Made by a program: the position numbers and the translations under genes. 64,000 bases of DNA from Ottelia alismoides (taxonomy: Eukaryota > Streptophyta > Magnoliopsida > Alismatales > Hydrocharitaceae): assembly GCA_037367405.1 (NCBI GenBank), contig JAZKJV010000611.1, forward strand, positions 248,001 through 312,000, read 5' to 3'. Below, in pieces: positions 35,482-48,066 of the stretch (positions are counted from its first letter, which is position 1; every line of letters starts with the position of its first letter). The notes beneath the pieces are model-generated. The model ran no database searches. It saw only the letters and a program-made list of their open reading frames with translations, and was not told where the DNA came from.

Positions 35482-36350
35482 ATGAAGGCCATGAACACAC
35501 TGAGCAGGCTTCTGGAGGTCAACCAGTTGACCGAACCAAATTACTCAGATTGGATCCGTAATTTGGAGCTTGTACTCTCGGCAGAGCGCATCAGTTATGT
35601 GCTCTCAGAAGACAAGCTTGAAAACCCTAAATCTAAGGAAGACAAAGCATATAATGACAAGTATGATGAAGATCATGTCTTGGCTAGATGCTACATCTTG
35701 GGTTCTCTCCAATGTTCTTTAGAAACAACATGTGGAGATGAGTACTTGCCAAGATATCATGTAGAATCTAAAAGATATGTTTGGTGACATTAACCGCACC
35801 CAGCGGTACAATGTTATGAAAGAACTCGTTTGTTGCAAGATGCAGGAAGGGACTTCGGTCCGCGAGCATATACTCAAAATGTTTGGGTACTTATAGAAGC
35901 TAGAGACTCTGGGGGTGACGATGGATGCAGACATCCAATCCGATTTCATTCTACTGTCATTGCCCAAATCTTTCAATAACTTTGTGGTGTCATTCCACAT
36001 GAATAAACTGGAACTGACAAATGCTGGGCTTTTTGCTGCACTAAAGTCTGCAGAAGACGTAATGAAGAAAGATGGTCCCACTGGCACTGCAATGGTTGCA
36101 CAGGCTAGAGGGAAGCGCGGTCGGAAGCAAGGTTCTCGGAAGGACCCGACCCAGAAGAGAAAGAAGAAGGGACAAAGTGTTGGCTCATCTTCCAATGCAT
36201 CCACTTTAATGGCGTCAAAGAAAACCGACGTTTGTCACCACTGCAAGAAGCCGGGACACTGGAGGCGTAATTGCCCGGATTACCTGAAGTCGGTCGACAA
36301 AGGTAAAGCCCCAGCAGGTATAAAATCTACTTTTATCATTGAAACCAACT
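35482..36350 (+). pseudogene. Copia gag pseudogene
   Basis: The frame from ATG 35482 (MKAMNTLSRLLEV...NYSDWIRNLELVL) is a typical copia gag start. It breaks by a frameshift between about 35735 and 35760. In the downstream frame there are stops at 35762-35764 and 35894-35896, after which the frame is open. The CX2CX4HX4C zinc knuckle (CHHCKKPGHWRRNC) lies at 36233-36274, preceded by a Lys/Arg-rich stretch. Gag packages the RNA; this copy cannot make a full-length one. Confidence 0.85.
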
Positions 36351-39300
36351 TTCTCGTTGGACGAGAAGGAAGTTGGGTTGTTGATTCTAGTGCTTATGTT
36401 CATGTATGCAATTTGTTGCATTTGTTTCAGGAAACTAGAAAGCTTGAAGAAGGGGAGATAGTCATCCAGATGGGATCTGATGCAAGTGTTGCAGCAGTCG
36501 CCGTCGGGACTTGTCAACTATCATTATCTAGTGGTAGAGTCCTAGTACTTAAAGAGTGTCTTTATGTACCTAAAGTCAGAAGGAATTTAATATCTGTATC
36601 TAAGCTAGTTAGAAGTGGGTATTCATTCCTGTTCTGTAATAAATTAGTCATAAACCTTTATGATAAATATATTACAGATGATATTTTGATTTCTGGAGGA
36701 CGCTATGAATTGTGCATTGATAAATGTATTATGAATGTTACAAGCACTAATAAAAACCCTAAAAGATTCAGGGAGAATGAAAATCTTTCAAATGAGATTT
36801 GGCATCAAAGGCTTGGTCATTTGTCTGTTGATAAGATCAATAGATTAATTAAGGATGGACCTCTAGATTTTCTACAGGTTCAACCTTTGCCTACTTGCAA
36901 GAATTGCATTCAAGGAAAAATGACCAGGATGCCTTTTCGTAACAAGGTTACAAGATGTGAAGGTATTATTGACCTAATATATACTGATGTATGCGGTCCC
37001 TTCAGTACCGCGACTCGAAATGGATATCGATATTATTTGACGTTTATTGATGACCATTCGCGGTACGGGTTTATCTTCCTATTACATCATAAGTCTGAAA
37101 CCTTTGAAAAGTTCAAAGAGTTTAAGGTTTTGGTTGAGAACCAAACCGATAAGAAGATTAAACGAATTCGATCTGATCGAGGTGGCGAGTACCTCTCAGA
37201 TGAATTTAAGGAATACCTTAAAGAGAATGGAATTATTTCCAATCTCACTCCTCCTGGAACTCCCCAACTTAATGGTGTTGCGGAAAGACGCAACAGAACC
37301 ATCATGGATATGGTTCGTTCAATGATGAGCAAAGCACATTTACCACTTATTTTCTGGGGATATGCAGTAGAGACTGCAATATATATCCTGAATAAGATTC
37401 CTAGCAAATCTGTACGTAAGACTCCTCATGAGCTATGGTATGGAACCAAACCTAGTGTTAATCACTTGAGGGTTTGGGGTTGCTTGGTCCATGCAAAGAA
37501 TGTGGATGCAAGTAAGCTAGAATCTCGCTCTCGTGAGTGTTACTTCATTGGGTATGTTAGAGATGGTATTGGATACCAACTCTATGACCCTGAGACTCAG
37601 AAGGTTTTTGTTTCTAGATATGAGAAATTTCTGGAGAATGATTTCCTTAAGGGTCAAGATAAATATGAAGTAAAGGAACTCATTGAATCTCCTGAGGATT
37701 CTGAGCTTCCTGAACCAGAAACTGAAGAAGTAAATAAAGATGAAACACCCATACCTCTTCGAAAGAGTTCGAGGGTGGTTGCACCACCTGAAAGGTATGG
37801 ATTCCATGTGTCAGGTGAAACTGACAATGATCCTACTTCATTTAATGAAGCACTCGCTGATCATGACATGGATAGATGGATGCTAGCAATGAAGTTAGAA
37901 ATTGACTCCATGCATAAGAATGGTGTATGGACCCTAGAGGATCCACCTAAGGGGGTGAAACCCATTGGGTGCAAATGGATCTTCAAGATAAAGAGGGGAC
38001 CTGATGGGAAAGTAGAGACTTTCAAGGCACGTCTCGTAGCCAAGGGTTACACACAGAGAGAAGGCATCGATTACGATGAGACATTCTCTCCTGTGGCTAT
38101 GCTTAAATCCATCAGGGCATTGCTGGCTATAGCTGCATATCTTGACTACGACATTTGGCAGATGGACGTCAAGACGGCTTTCCTCAACGGATACCTCGAG
38201 GAGGATATCTACATGGAGCAGCCCCATGGCTTCATGACTGAGGATGGAAAAGTATGTAAACTGAAGAAATCCATCTATGGGCTCAAGCAAGCTTCTCGTA
38301 GATGGAACATCAGATTTGACGAAACCATATAGAGTTATGATTTTGTGCAGAATCCTGATGAACCTTGTGTGTACAAGAAGCTTAGTGGGAGCGCCATTGT
38401 GTTCATCGTGCTTTACGTAGATGACATCCTTATCATTGGGAATGATACAGGGATGATGACCAGTGTGAAGATTTGGCTATCCCATACCTTTGAGATGAAA
38501 GATCTTGGAGAAGCCTCTTACATCTTGGGTCTGAAGCTGTTCAGAAACCGAGAAAAGAGGATATTGGGATTGTCACAACAAGGATACATTAAGAAGATTC
38601 TTGAATGATTCCGTATGGATAGTTCCAAGAAAGGATTCCTACCCTTAAGACATGGTATCCACCTGTCTAAAGGAATGGCTCCTCAAACTGTTGAGGAAAA
38701 GAAAGCCATGGCTGGATGCCCTTATGCATCAGCAGTAGGAAGCTTAATGTATGCCATGATGTGTACTAGGACAGATATCTGCCATGCAGTGGGAGTGGTA
38801 AGTCGTTACCAATCTTGCTATGGAGAAAAACACTGGAATGCAGTAAAGAACATATTCAAATATCTAAGACGGACACAAGATTACATCTTGGTCTATGGAG
38901 ATGGTGATCTCCAAGTCTTGGGATATACAGATTCTGACTTCCAATCAGATATTGATGATCGAAAGTTGACATCAGGGTTTGTGTTCCTGTTGAATGGTGG
39001 TGCTGTGAGCTAGAGAAGTAAGAAGCAGGACACTACAACAGATTCAACAACAGAAGCCGAATACATTGCCGCATCGGATGCTGCAAAGGAGGCGGTGTGG
39101 CTGCGCAAGTTCGTCCAGGAGCTTGGCATAGTTTCCTCTGATACTCCCATCTTGCTACTCTGTGATAACACGGGAGCCATTGCCCAGGCGAAGGAACCCA
39201 GATGGCATCAGAAGAGCAAGCACGTAGAAAGGAAATACCACATCATTCGGGAGATTCAAAAATGTGGTGACATCATCATCACCAAGGCGGCCTCCGCCGA

Positions 39301-39397
39301 CAACGTTGCTGATCCTCTTACCAAACCTCTAACACAGAAGGTTTTTGACCAACATGTAATGAGTATGGGTTTAAGGATTGTTCCTGAATGGTTCTGA
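35915..39397 (+). pseudogene. Copia pol polyprotein with three in-frame stops
   Basis: One frame from 35915 to 39397, broken only by stops at 38330-38332 (TAG), 38606-38608 (TGA) and 39011-39013 (TAG). Domains in order are: end of gag with zinc knuckle; protease site at 36383-36394 reading Asp-Ser-Ser-Ala instead of the usual Asp-Ser/Thr-Gly-Ala; GAG-pre-integrase with HHCC (IWHQRLGHL, then CKNC); integrase core with Asp 36986, Asp 37175 and Glu 37283 (35 residues between the last two, DD35E); reverse transcriptase with KARLVAKGYTQ, QMDVKTAFLNG and YVDDILIIG (38414 on); and RNase H with TDSDF, TEAEYIAA and LLCDNTGAI. It replicated and inserted the element. The stops fall in reverse transcriptase and RNase H, so this copy is inactive. 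Confidence 0.95.
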
Positions 39398-39402
39398 GGG
39401 CT

Positions 39403-39412
39403 AGTGGGAGAT
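39403..39412 (+). promoter_or_regulatory. Polypurine tract of the copia element
   Basis: The purine-rich AGTGGGAGAT sits directly before the 3' LTR start TGTTAGCAAT, as in other plant copia elements. It primes plus-strand DNA synthesis. Confidence 0.85.
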
Positions 39413-41023
39413 TGTTAGCAATGTGAGCCCGAGGTGAACCATTCCTACAATAAATGTTATTGTAATAAATGATTTATCAATAAAAGTTATTGATTTTGTT
39501 TCACTCCCTTTCTGATATTGAATGAATAAATGCACTATAAGGTCCCTCTGTACAGAAAGGGTTATGTACCATGGCCAACTTGATAATCATACAACAGTTG
39601 ATTCAATGATTGAATCATAGAGGCTGATGCTTGCATGAATATCTAAGGAGTTAGATAGAGGACTCATCAAGCATCATCAATGATTAACAAGTAGAGATCT
39701 CCAGTCTGAGTGGGAGATGGCAATCCCATCTCATTAGACTGATATTTGATCGACCTCTTAATGCAGGTCCTCTGCATGGGAATATTGATTCGGAGGTATC
39801 GGATTAGTTGGGTCAATGGGTTGACTTAACGAGATCGAGATAACCAAAGACCTATGATGAATACTGTCACATCACAGGCAAACATCCTCTGACTAGAGAC
39901 ATATGTATTACTATATGTCTGAGTATGTACATTTGGCAGACCAATAGGTTGATGACCTAATCAAGGTCTATACACCGGCGAGCTGGTGTGCATTTAAGGG
40001 CATATGAGTAATATGATCTCTCAAAGGGATCATACAGGTTCACTTGTGAACCGGGAGACATGAGCTCACTCATGAGGTATTGGGATTGACCAAATTCCAT
40101 GCATGGTCATCATGCTTTAGAAGCATGATATGAATTTGAAGGTAAGATATATGCTTTGTGAAAGCATATGATCTGTACCATATCCCAAGGATCAAGATTG
40201 AGAAACTTAATGATCAGACTATGAAGATGACAGTGTAAAAGTGATCTATATCTTATAGTGCATTTACTGTAGTGATGAAACAGGTCTGGATTTTAGTGAC
40301 TCCTCTCATCAGAGAAGTGACCTAACCTTAGTCCATTTACTGGACATTGATCTGAATGAGATTCAGATGCAATGAGAAGATTAGGTTACGGTCTTGATTT
40401 AATCAAGCATCTATGAGATGTCCATGGGATCTGGATTTGAGATGTGATCTCAATATCCAAGTCACTATACGTGGAACAATACAATCGCCCTGTCCTTATC
40501 TCCAAGTATCTGAGGAGAAATAGCATTGTTCTTAAATGGTTTAAGAGCAATTCCATAAGATCTAAGCAAAGAGAAGTTGATAATTAAATGTGATTTAATT
40601 ATCATGATGTATGAGAAATTATCCAATATAATTAAATGAGATTTAATTATTATGGATAAGAATAATGTGGATAGTAATATCCAATTATTCATAATATGTT
40701 ATAAATGTGATTTATAATGTATTAGAGAGAGTTAAATATAATTTATATTGTTAGATTAATTATCAATGTGTATTGGATACACATTGTCTAATTAATTGAA
40801 AATATAAATTACATTTTGTTTTGGGTTGTGAATATGATTCACAATATTCCAATGTCAAGATTGCAATATTCCCAAAATTAATTGAGAATTATTTTGGTGA
40901 ATTAAAATACCAACAAATTATTGTTGGAAAAATAAGTAGAGAGAAAATCAAGGAGATGTGCAATCTCATGGTAATCCATGAAATTGCCCTCCCATTAGGA
41001 AAAGAGGGGGCGGCACCAATTCC

Positions 41024-41031
41024 CTTGTGGG
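41024..41031. repeat. 8-bp target-site duplication of the hAT element, left copy
   Basis: CTTGTGGG, identical to 41858-41865. The uninterrupted 5' LTR of the copia element has this sequence once, at about 32919. Confidence 0.95.
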
Positions 41032-41857
41032 TAGGGGTGTAAGAAAATTCTCAAGTTCGATATTCGCTCAGGTTCGGCTCGCTAAAAGTTCGATTCAGAT
41101 TCGGTTCGGAAATAAACGAACCGAACCTAAACACATGTTTAGGCTCGATTAAATAAACGAACCGAACCTAAAAATCATAGGTTCGCTCAGGTTCGATTCG
41201 TTAAAAGCTCGATAAACATACACATATACATATTTACAAATCCTTATCCTTATAAGTGGACTTATTTTGAGATGAGTAATTTTTATCCCAGGTAAGTGAA
41301 TTTTGTCTAGAGATAACTAGATATTTACTGGATAAGTAGGTTTTATCTCAGTATAAACTATCCGAAAATAAATAGTCGCGTCGTATTTACAACATCTATC
41401 ATCTATGTGTCTAGTACTTTTCCCTTCTTTATCTTCAAATCAACAAAACAAGTACAAACATTACTTATTGAATATCTCCGCATTATTCTTATTCCTTATC
41501 CCCATCCGAATAGATGTAAAATATATTATAAGTATACTTTTTTCTAAGAGACAAATCCTTATTAATCTAATTTTTTCAAAGATGAAGATGAGTTAGATAT
41601 AGAAAAAACTAAATGAATATTTATTCTAATTGTAGATATACATATATATTTCCATTTCTCTTCTTTTCACTCCCTCTTATTAGAGAATTCTTAAGTTCGA
41701 TATTCGCTTAGGTTCGATTCGTTTAAAAAGAGGTTCGATTCGGATTCGGTTCGAAAATAAACGAGCCAAACCTGAACACAAGTTTAGGCTCGATTAAATA
41801 AACGAACCGAACCTAAAAAATATAGGTTCGCTCAGATTCGGTCCGTTTACACCCCTA
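41032..41857. mobile_element. Non-autonomous hAT-type DNA transposon
   Basis: 826 bp with inverted ends TAGGGGTGTAA / TTTACACCCCTA and an 8-bp target-site duplication, which are the hAT marks. There is no transposase frame. The outer ~165 bp at each side (about 41041-41205 and 41683-41850) are direct repeats of each other, rich in GGTTCG / CGAACC words, like subterminal transposase-binding repeats. The copy in the 5' LTR lacks it, so it arrived after the copia insertion. Confidence 0.92.
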
Positions 41858-41865
41858 CTTGTGGG
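41858..41865. repeat. 8-bp target-site duplication of the hAT element, right copy
   Basis: CTTGTGGG, matching 41024-41031. Confidence 0.95.
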
Positions 41866-42164
41866 ATTGGTGGCCGTCACCTCCCTCCAAAGGGGAAGGT
41901 TGATCTCCTTTGTTCTCTCTCTCTCTCTCCTTATTTGATTGATTTAATTTGGTATTAATATTTATTTGATTTATCAAATATATTTTTATCAAAATTAAAT
42001 CACAAGTTGTTGGTTTTTACCAACAACAATCTTGACCATTGGATTGACATAAATCAATCTCATCCATTGATATTATATGTCACATGGATTGAGATCCATG
42101 GATCCCAAAAACCCTATAAATAGAGAGGCATACTTTGCTCTCTCTTTACATGCTATTTGTAGCA

Positions 42165-42206
<42 letters not shown>

Positions 42207-42711
42207 CATACTCGACAGCCCTCTCTCCCCTTCTTCTTGGTGGTCGTCCACCATACTTTGGTGGATAGAATCGTTGACGCCCGTGCCATCGTGCTGCCGC
42301 TTCGACGCTCTGGGATTCTCCATCTACTTGGAGTGCTTCGCTCACGAAGGAGACGTTCAATCTCGTGCGACGAGATCAGGAGCAACCATGCTTGGATCAA
42401 CTTCTTGGATTGCGAGGACTACACGATTCATCCCCGCGCTCACAACCAATCTCTCCGACGATCGGACTTGGGACAGGAGGTCTCTTATCTTAGATACTCG
42501 ATCAACCACGCTTCAAGAGGTATTGCATTATAATTGTTGTGGTTAGATATGAAATGATTCGAGAATTGTTCTTGGATCATGTGGTTTCATCGAATAAATT
42601 TTTTTAAAATGCCGCTGCACCGAACAACTAGTACGACTAGTCGTTCTTCGTCGTATCCGATACGACGCTCACGCTTCCGTGATGCGCTTGAGGATTTCTC
42701 CGTATCCTTCA

Positions 42712-42716
42712 GTGAC
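42712..42716. repeat. Target-site duplication of the copia element, right copy
   Basis: GTGAC, matching 31206-31210. Confidence 0.95.
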
Positions 42717-44332
42717 ATCACCCAAGGACTACCTGACGTGGAAGAGGGAAGATCATAGGAGTCGTTCCAAGGTAGAGCTCACCTTGCATTGCTGCTGTCG
42801 CGACGTGGAGCTCCGACGAAATACCCGATGTCGAGAGAAGACTTGAGGGTCCTATATCCTCAACACATTCCAAGTATCTCTATATCCTTCATTCCAAATT
42901 TCATTGAATTCCATGTCAGTTTATGGTATTTAATCACATCACTAAATTGAGTTAATCATCTTCTTTCATCTGTACGTAATACATCTCTCAATTTGAGTTC
43001 AAACCAGTTAAATTTGATCCCCAAATCTATTTTTCTGAAACTGTTAGTTGAGCTACAAGAAAAATAACCTATCGACCGATTCGTCTTTGAATCGAGCAAC
43101 AAAAATCTTCAATTGCAAGTCAAGCAATCACCTAGAGTTTTGTCTTCATCCATCTCGAGTATCTAGTCCTTTGCCTTCAATTAGAGGAGTAGCGATTCAT
43201 CATTTCATATCACAAACCCTAGTAGGCCCTTCGTCGACCTTCTTCTTCTGTCGATTCCCATCTTCAATCAGCCAGCACCGTAGGCGAGTTCGAAGGGGAT
43301 AGGCGACCCCCTTCTGGCCCTACAAGAGCTCTGCCATCACTAGCTATCAATACATCACCGCTGAAGATCGAGGAGAAGGAGAACCACCATTGCTACTCGA
43401 AGAATTAGAGGAGAACAACCATGCAACAATTGTTCAACACCTGGCATCATCCAATGACTAATATTCATTCGTGCCATCTAATCGCGTCCATTCATTTTGA
43501 ATCGGTGGAAATATTGCAGCAAAGCCCAGAAGTGTTTCCAGAATTCCTCTTGCTCTAGAGTTTTTTAGTATTACATTTAGTCCCCGTACGGGGACCTAAG
43601 TGTAAATTCTAGAGAGATTTCTTACAAATAGGTATTTGACCAGTGACTTATTTGAAATAAGTTTTATTTTTCATTTTATATTCTTTTACAGTGATACCCT
43701 TGGACATAGTGGATATTGTGGACACTATATAGACATTATTCTTTGACGATTTTCTTGAGGTAGTTAACCAACTACCCTAGCTTTACTTTGAGTCAAATTT
43801 CGAAGATTTTTATTGAAGATTTATCAAGCTTTTAGTCTCCGACATCTAAATCCATTTTCATTTTATTTTTTGTTGTTTTTCAAGCATGTTGCTTGAGTCG
43901 TTTTCGTGGATCTACTCTATATAGTATCAAATATTATTTCATATCTCATATTACTATATTGTAGATCATTATTTTGAAAAAATATCCCTTTAAAAAATTA
44001 AATAAAAATTGGAAAATTAAAAATCAAATAAAAATATGAAAACTAAAACTGATAAAAAAAGATTTCCTTAGGGAAGAAATAGAAAGAAATGACAAAAATA
44101 ATTTTCTCCCATAAAAAAACTAAGCACGATTTTATGCCTAGTTGTGTTCAACCCAAGAACACTTGCCTGGTAAAATAAAATAGTGAACATCAAAATTAGG
44201 AGAGAACCACATATTCACTTTCTCTTTATCTCTCTTCATATTTTGTTGTCTTTCGTTTGATTAATCGGATCTCTCTATGCGGTTCTCTACAATTAACTCA
44301 TTTTAATCATGAATCAAACCTAGTAATTAAAT

Positions 44333-44350
44333 TGGCACCATTGCTGGAGA
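44333..44350 (+). promoter_or_regulatory. Worn tRNA-Asp primer site of gypsy element G/E3
   Basis: TGGCACCATTGCTGGAGA differs from the intact site in the young element (57908-57925, reverse complement) at four of 18 positions, all C/G to T/A changes. It follows LTR G and fixes the element as plus-strand. Confidence 0.75.
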
Positions 44351-45999
44351 GGCGTAGCAACGGTTAATTTTTGAGCTTTTTATTTTTTGTGTTTTTCATC
44401 ATTTCTCAGTTTTCTTGGTGTTCTTGGTTTTTCTCATCTGAGTTTTGATTTTTTTTATTTTTCTCAAATATATTTTCCTTTATTTTCTCTAATTTCTTTA
44501 AGATTTTTGTGTATTTTTTTTTCAAATTTTCTCAAATTTTGATTTTTTGTTTTCCCAATTTTTATTGGTTTTTGTCTATTGATTTTCTTTTTCATCTTCT
44601 GATTTTTATTGATTATTTTATTTAATTTTATTTGTTTGTGCTGATACAGGTGGTCCAGGGACTGCAAGATCAGTTGATTTCCTTTGAAATCGAACCATTT
44701 AAGAGAGCAGAGATCAGCTCATTCGTCTACAAGCCGGTTGTAGAGGGGCAGCATGAGTTGGTTCAACAGATATTTTTTTATTTTTCGAGTCTCTAATTTT
44801 CTGTTTTCTTCTGAGAGAGTGGGACTTTTCCCATGTTTTTATTTTTGTGACAGAGGAAGGGAACTTGCCTGTTTTTTATTTTTGTAGAAAGGGGTCCACT
44901 AAGGACATCCCGACTTATAGAGGACTTTGACCTATTCTTCTTGGGGTCTGTTTCGCCAAGTGCCAGTGCACTTGAAGGACCTCACCGTGATTTTTGATAT
45001 TCTGACTCTTTTTCTTCATTTCATGTTATTTCGTGGAAACCTAGGGATGAATGAATTTTTTATTAGACGAGTAAGGTAGAGACTATTACCCTAATCCACA
45101 CTTAGGCGTAATTCATTAATTTGAAAAATTAATTTGTTCTTACGTTAGAGATACTAGTTTAGGGCATTGTTTTTACAACTTTTAGCATGCACTAGATTAG
45201 GATTTTAAATTTTCATAGATCAAATTGCACGTAGAGAGATGGAGACAAGTATGTTTTCTTCCCTTGCATGCATCATGATTTTCTGGTGCACTATGTAATT
45301 TCCCCCTGCGTGAGCCACATTTTTCAAGAAAATAAAGGAAACAAAACTCCCAATAGATATTTCTGAACATATCCAAAAAAGTGAAAACCCTTAAAAAGAT
45401 TTTTTTATTCTTGTGAAACTTGAACCTAAAAATAAAAAAATAACTGGACTTAATTGTATCAGGAGAGTAAACCCCTCATTGTTGTAGGTATTAAACTCCA
45501 AACAAAGTGGATTAGGATGTTGCCCTATGGACGGAGCAATTAATACCTCGACTTGTGCCCTAAGTACATGTATGTCACCTTACATACACGGTTGCAACTG
45601 CAAGAACTTGCCTCTGACCATAGAGAGTTATTTTGATGTACTCCGCCTCACAATTCCATTTGGGCCTGATATAACCCGGCAGCCCAAGCAGATGGTTCCA
45701 CTATTTGGGGGATTGTGAGGTTGTATGTTGGGAGACAAGGTGACACCACCTGTGAGTTTTCATAAATAACTGCTTGATCACCTAACTAAAACTGAAAAGA
45801 TAAATGACCAAACTCTTACGGTCATCACAATGCAAAATTAGTGAATTGAGGGTTTGCGTTATGTTTGTTTGTGGGGCGTAGGTATTCATCGTCTTATAAG
45901 CCTTCAAGCTCTTCTCTTGCTTTGACACAGTATTCCTTTTCGTATCCTATTAACATCAAGGATGGAGTTTAGACGGATGTTATGCTCGGACTCTACGAG
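44351..45999 (+). mobile_element. Leader of gypsy element G/E3
   Basis: Non-coding interior following the primer site. It shares blocks with other family leaders: TGCACGTAGAGAGATGGAG (about 45227; compare 26078), CACCTAACTAAAACTGAAAAG and GTGAATTGAGGGTTTGCG (about 45780-45860). It is cut at 46000 by LTR F; gag and pol would lie beyond the right edge. The early part (44390-44640) is very T-rich. No gene is visible. Confidence 0.65.
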
Positions 46000-48066
46000 T
46001 GGTGAATATATATTTCATCACCTTTATTCTTTCTTTTTGGCCTTAAAATCCTAGTTAAATGCATGCATATATATATATATCGTTATTGTGCATAAGTTAT
46101 CATCCATTATTTATTCTGTAAATATTGTATAAAATACTGCATTTAAAGCCAAAATAAAAGAATAAAGAAAAGAAAAAGAAATGAAATACCATAGCTATAG
46201 AATGACCCTAAACCTCGAGACCTAAGCGCCATGATGATCGGGTCGATAAGGAATCAAGTAGGGGGAGATAAGGCCCAATAAATACAAGAAACCCTAATTT
46301 TCAATTCCTCAATAAGTCCAATTTGGGACCTATTTTATTCTTTATTATTTATACCTCAAATCAATAAACTTTGTAGATGAAACTTTTAGATAGAAATACA
46401 TAGAAAAATGTAAAACTTATTTCATACAAAAATAATGCATAATGTGTCTTCTACACTCAAAATAAGAACCCAAAATCTAAACTTCACAGAAATGTCCATA
46501 TGAACTCAAAATTCATCAAAATCACTTTTAATTGTATATAACTTTAATTAGCAATTCAATGAAGGTGGTTTCATTTAATTTGGAGCTAATATGCAAAACT
46601 TAGGTTTTGGACCCCTATTCTACATTATACCTGAATAAAATAATCATTTTATTTATTCTTTATATTTTTCATATTTTCATAATTCTGTAATGTTATAAAT
46701 AATATATGAAATACATGTACATACTAAAAATAGAATAAAACAATTAAAAATAAATTACAATAAATGTGTATATTAAAATACATAGATGAAATATACGAAT
46801 ATACATCTATATAACAAAGATACATATTTCATTAAGTGTACAAATAACTTCAGAAAAATAAAATAAAATTACATTTGTGTGTATTTAAATAAGTTATAAA
46901 TATATAAATTATGTATATAAAGTAATAAAATCTAAAATACAAAATAAAAATAAAATACATATGTTATGAATAAATGTACCTATAATTTCACTTGTAAAAA
47001 GTAACCTATAATAAATTAATGTGTAAAATAAATAAAAAAATAAGATTAAAGTACTACATAAAATAATAAAAACTTTTCATGTTTTAATAAAAAATAATAA
47101 AATCATTTAATATTCCTTTTTAAATTATTTTTTATCTTTGGTTTTGTCGTTTTCTGGTCGTCATGGCCTAATCAGGGCCGAGCTTGGTTGACTCAGGTCA
47201 ACTCTCTACCCTCCCTCTTCCTGTAGCTGTCAGAGCATTGACCCTCTATTTCCCTTATTTTATATGCCCAATACATTCATTTTTTAGGCCAATTCCTTTT
47301 TTATTTTCCTCCTCGATTGACACCCTTACACGCCCTTGCCTTTCCTTGATCAAAGAACCACTGAATCGAGCTGAACCCCTATTCGAACCTTGACCTTTAC
47401 ATATACCTCCACCTCTCTCCCATTTGATTTTGATCCTTCCTCTCCCATCCAAACCCTAATGTTAAGAGTGGTCTAAGTTCCTGGTGATAGCGGGAATATC
47501 CCCAAGGCTTCAACGAGCAAGGAAGGGTGGGAATTGAGGTAGATCCAAGCTCCGTCAGACACCTATGCTGTGAGCTCTGCTCCCAGCCTCCCAAGTTTGG
47601 TGAGCATTTATTTCTTGCATTTTCCCATTCTTAGGCCTAGAATTAGAGTATATTAGCTTTCATTTCTAGTAAAAGTGTCATTTTATTTTGTTAAAAATAA
47701 AAAATTGTAGTTCTCCAGAGTTGAGATCCCCTGAACCTCTTTATTATGCTTTGATCGTTATCCAACCTTGCCAACACTTCCATTTTCTTCCTTATTCATC
47801 TCTCTATGCCCCATGCATCTTCACTCAACCTGATCAAGTTCGTATCAGGATCTCGGCTCTCTCATCTCCACCCTTCACCGGAGAGTTCCACCCTACTCCC
47901 ATTTGCATCGTTCACCCCTCATTAAAACCCTAGGTCTGGCATTTTTGTTTGCTAAGTCTGTATGCAGGACTTGGAGTCTAAAAGACGCATCACATGTTGA
48001 TTTTGACTTGGCACAAGCTACTTGGAGCCCCAAACTTTCATCGGCCTCCAATGACCTCTCCGATAG
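46000..48066 (+). mobile_element. 5' LTR of gypsy element F, first part
   Basis: Starts TGGTGAATATATATTTCATC, the family outer palindrome with one change. It carries the conserved U3 block (46200-46275), a worn TATA-like ACATATAC at 47399-47406 and the GC-richer core. It is interrupted at 48066 by the young non-coding element and resumes at 61494. The five bases before it are ACGAG; the partner is outside the window. Confidence 0.75.
48062..48066. repeat. Target-site duplication of the young non-coding element, left copy
   Basis: GATAG, identical to 61489-61493. Confidence 0.95.

Larger units (their letters stand above)
31211..42711 (+). mobile_element. Complete but decayed Ty1/copia LTR retrotransposon
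   Basis: 11,501 bp, flanked by GTGAC on both sides. Order is 5' LTR, tRNA-iMet primer site, 1.7-kb leader, gag, protease, integrase, reverse transcriptase, RNase H, polypurine tract and 3' LTR. Integrase lies before reverse transcriptase, which defines copia. The LTRs are unusually long (2.5 kb). By eye they differ at about 9 of the first 195 positions, so the insertion is clearly older than the non-coding gypsy element at 48067. It sits in LTR G and carries a hAT element in its own 3' LTR. I do not assign a lineage with confidence. Confidence 0.95.
39413..42711 (+). repeat. 3' LTR of the copia element, interrupted by a hAT element
   Basis: Matches 31211-33747 throughout, from TGTTAGCAATG to GTATCCTTCA, but is 3299 bp long because of an 826-bp insertion plus its 8-bp duplication. 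Near 40250 a segment of about 105 bp found in the 5' LTR is replaced by a short unrelated sequence. The CT microsatellite after its TATA box (about 42169-42201) is longer than in the 5' LTR. Confidence 0.95.
29692..44330 (+). mobile_element. 5' LTR of gypsy element G, split by a copia element
   Basis: Part one is 29692-31210 and part two is 42717-44330; together they make about 3.13 kb. It starts TGATGAATCCATGATTCATT, carries the conserved U3 block in plus orientation (29940-30005), a TATA box at 31091 and a U5 tail that runs to the primer site at 44333. The copia insertion lies about 110 bp past the TATA box. The LTR end next to the primer site is worn (ends ...GTAATTAA). G itself was inserted into element E2. 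Confidence 0.75.

Noticed and set aside
35915..39397. Functional copia polyprotein
   Set aside because: Three in-frame stops, an altered protease site and a broken gag upstream make this copy inactive.
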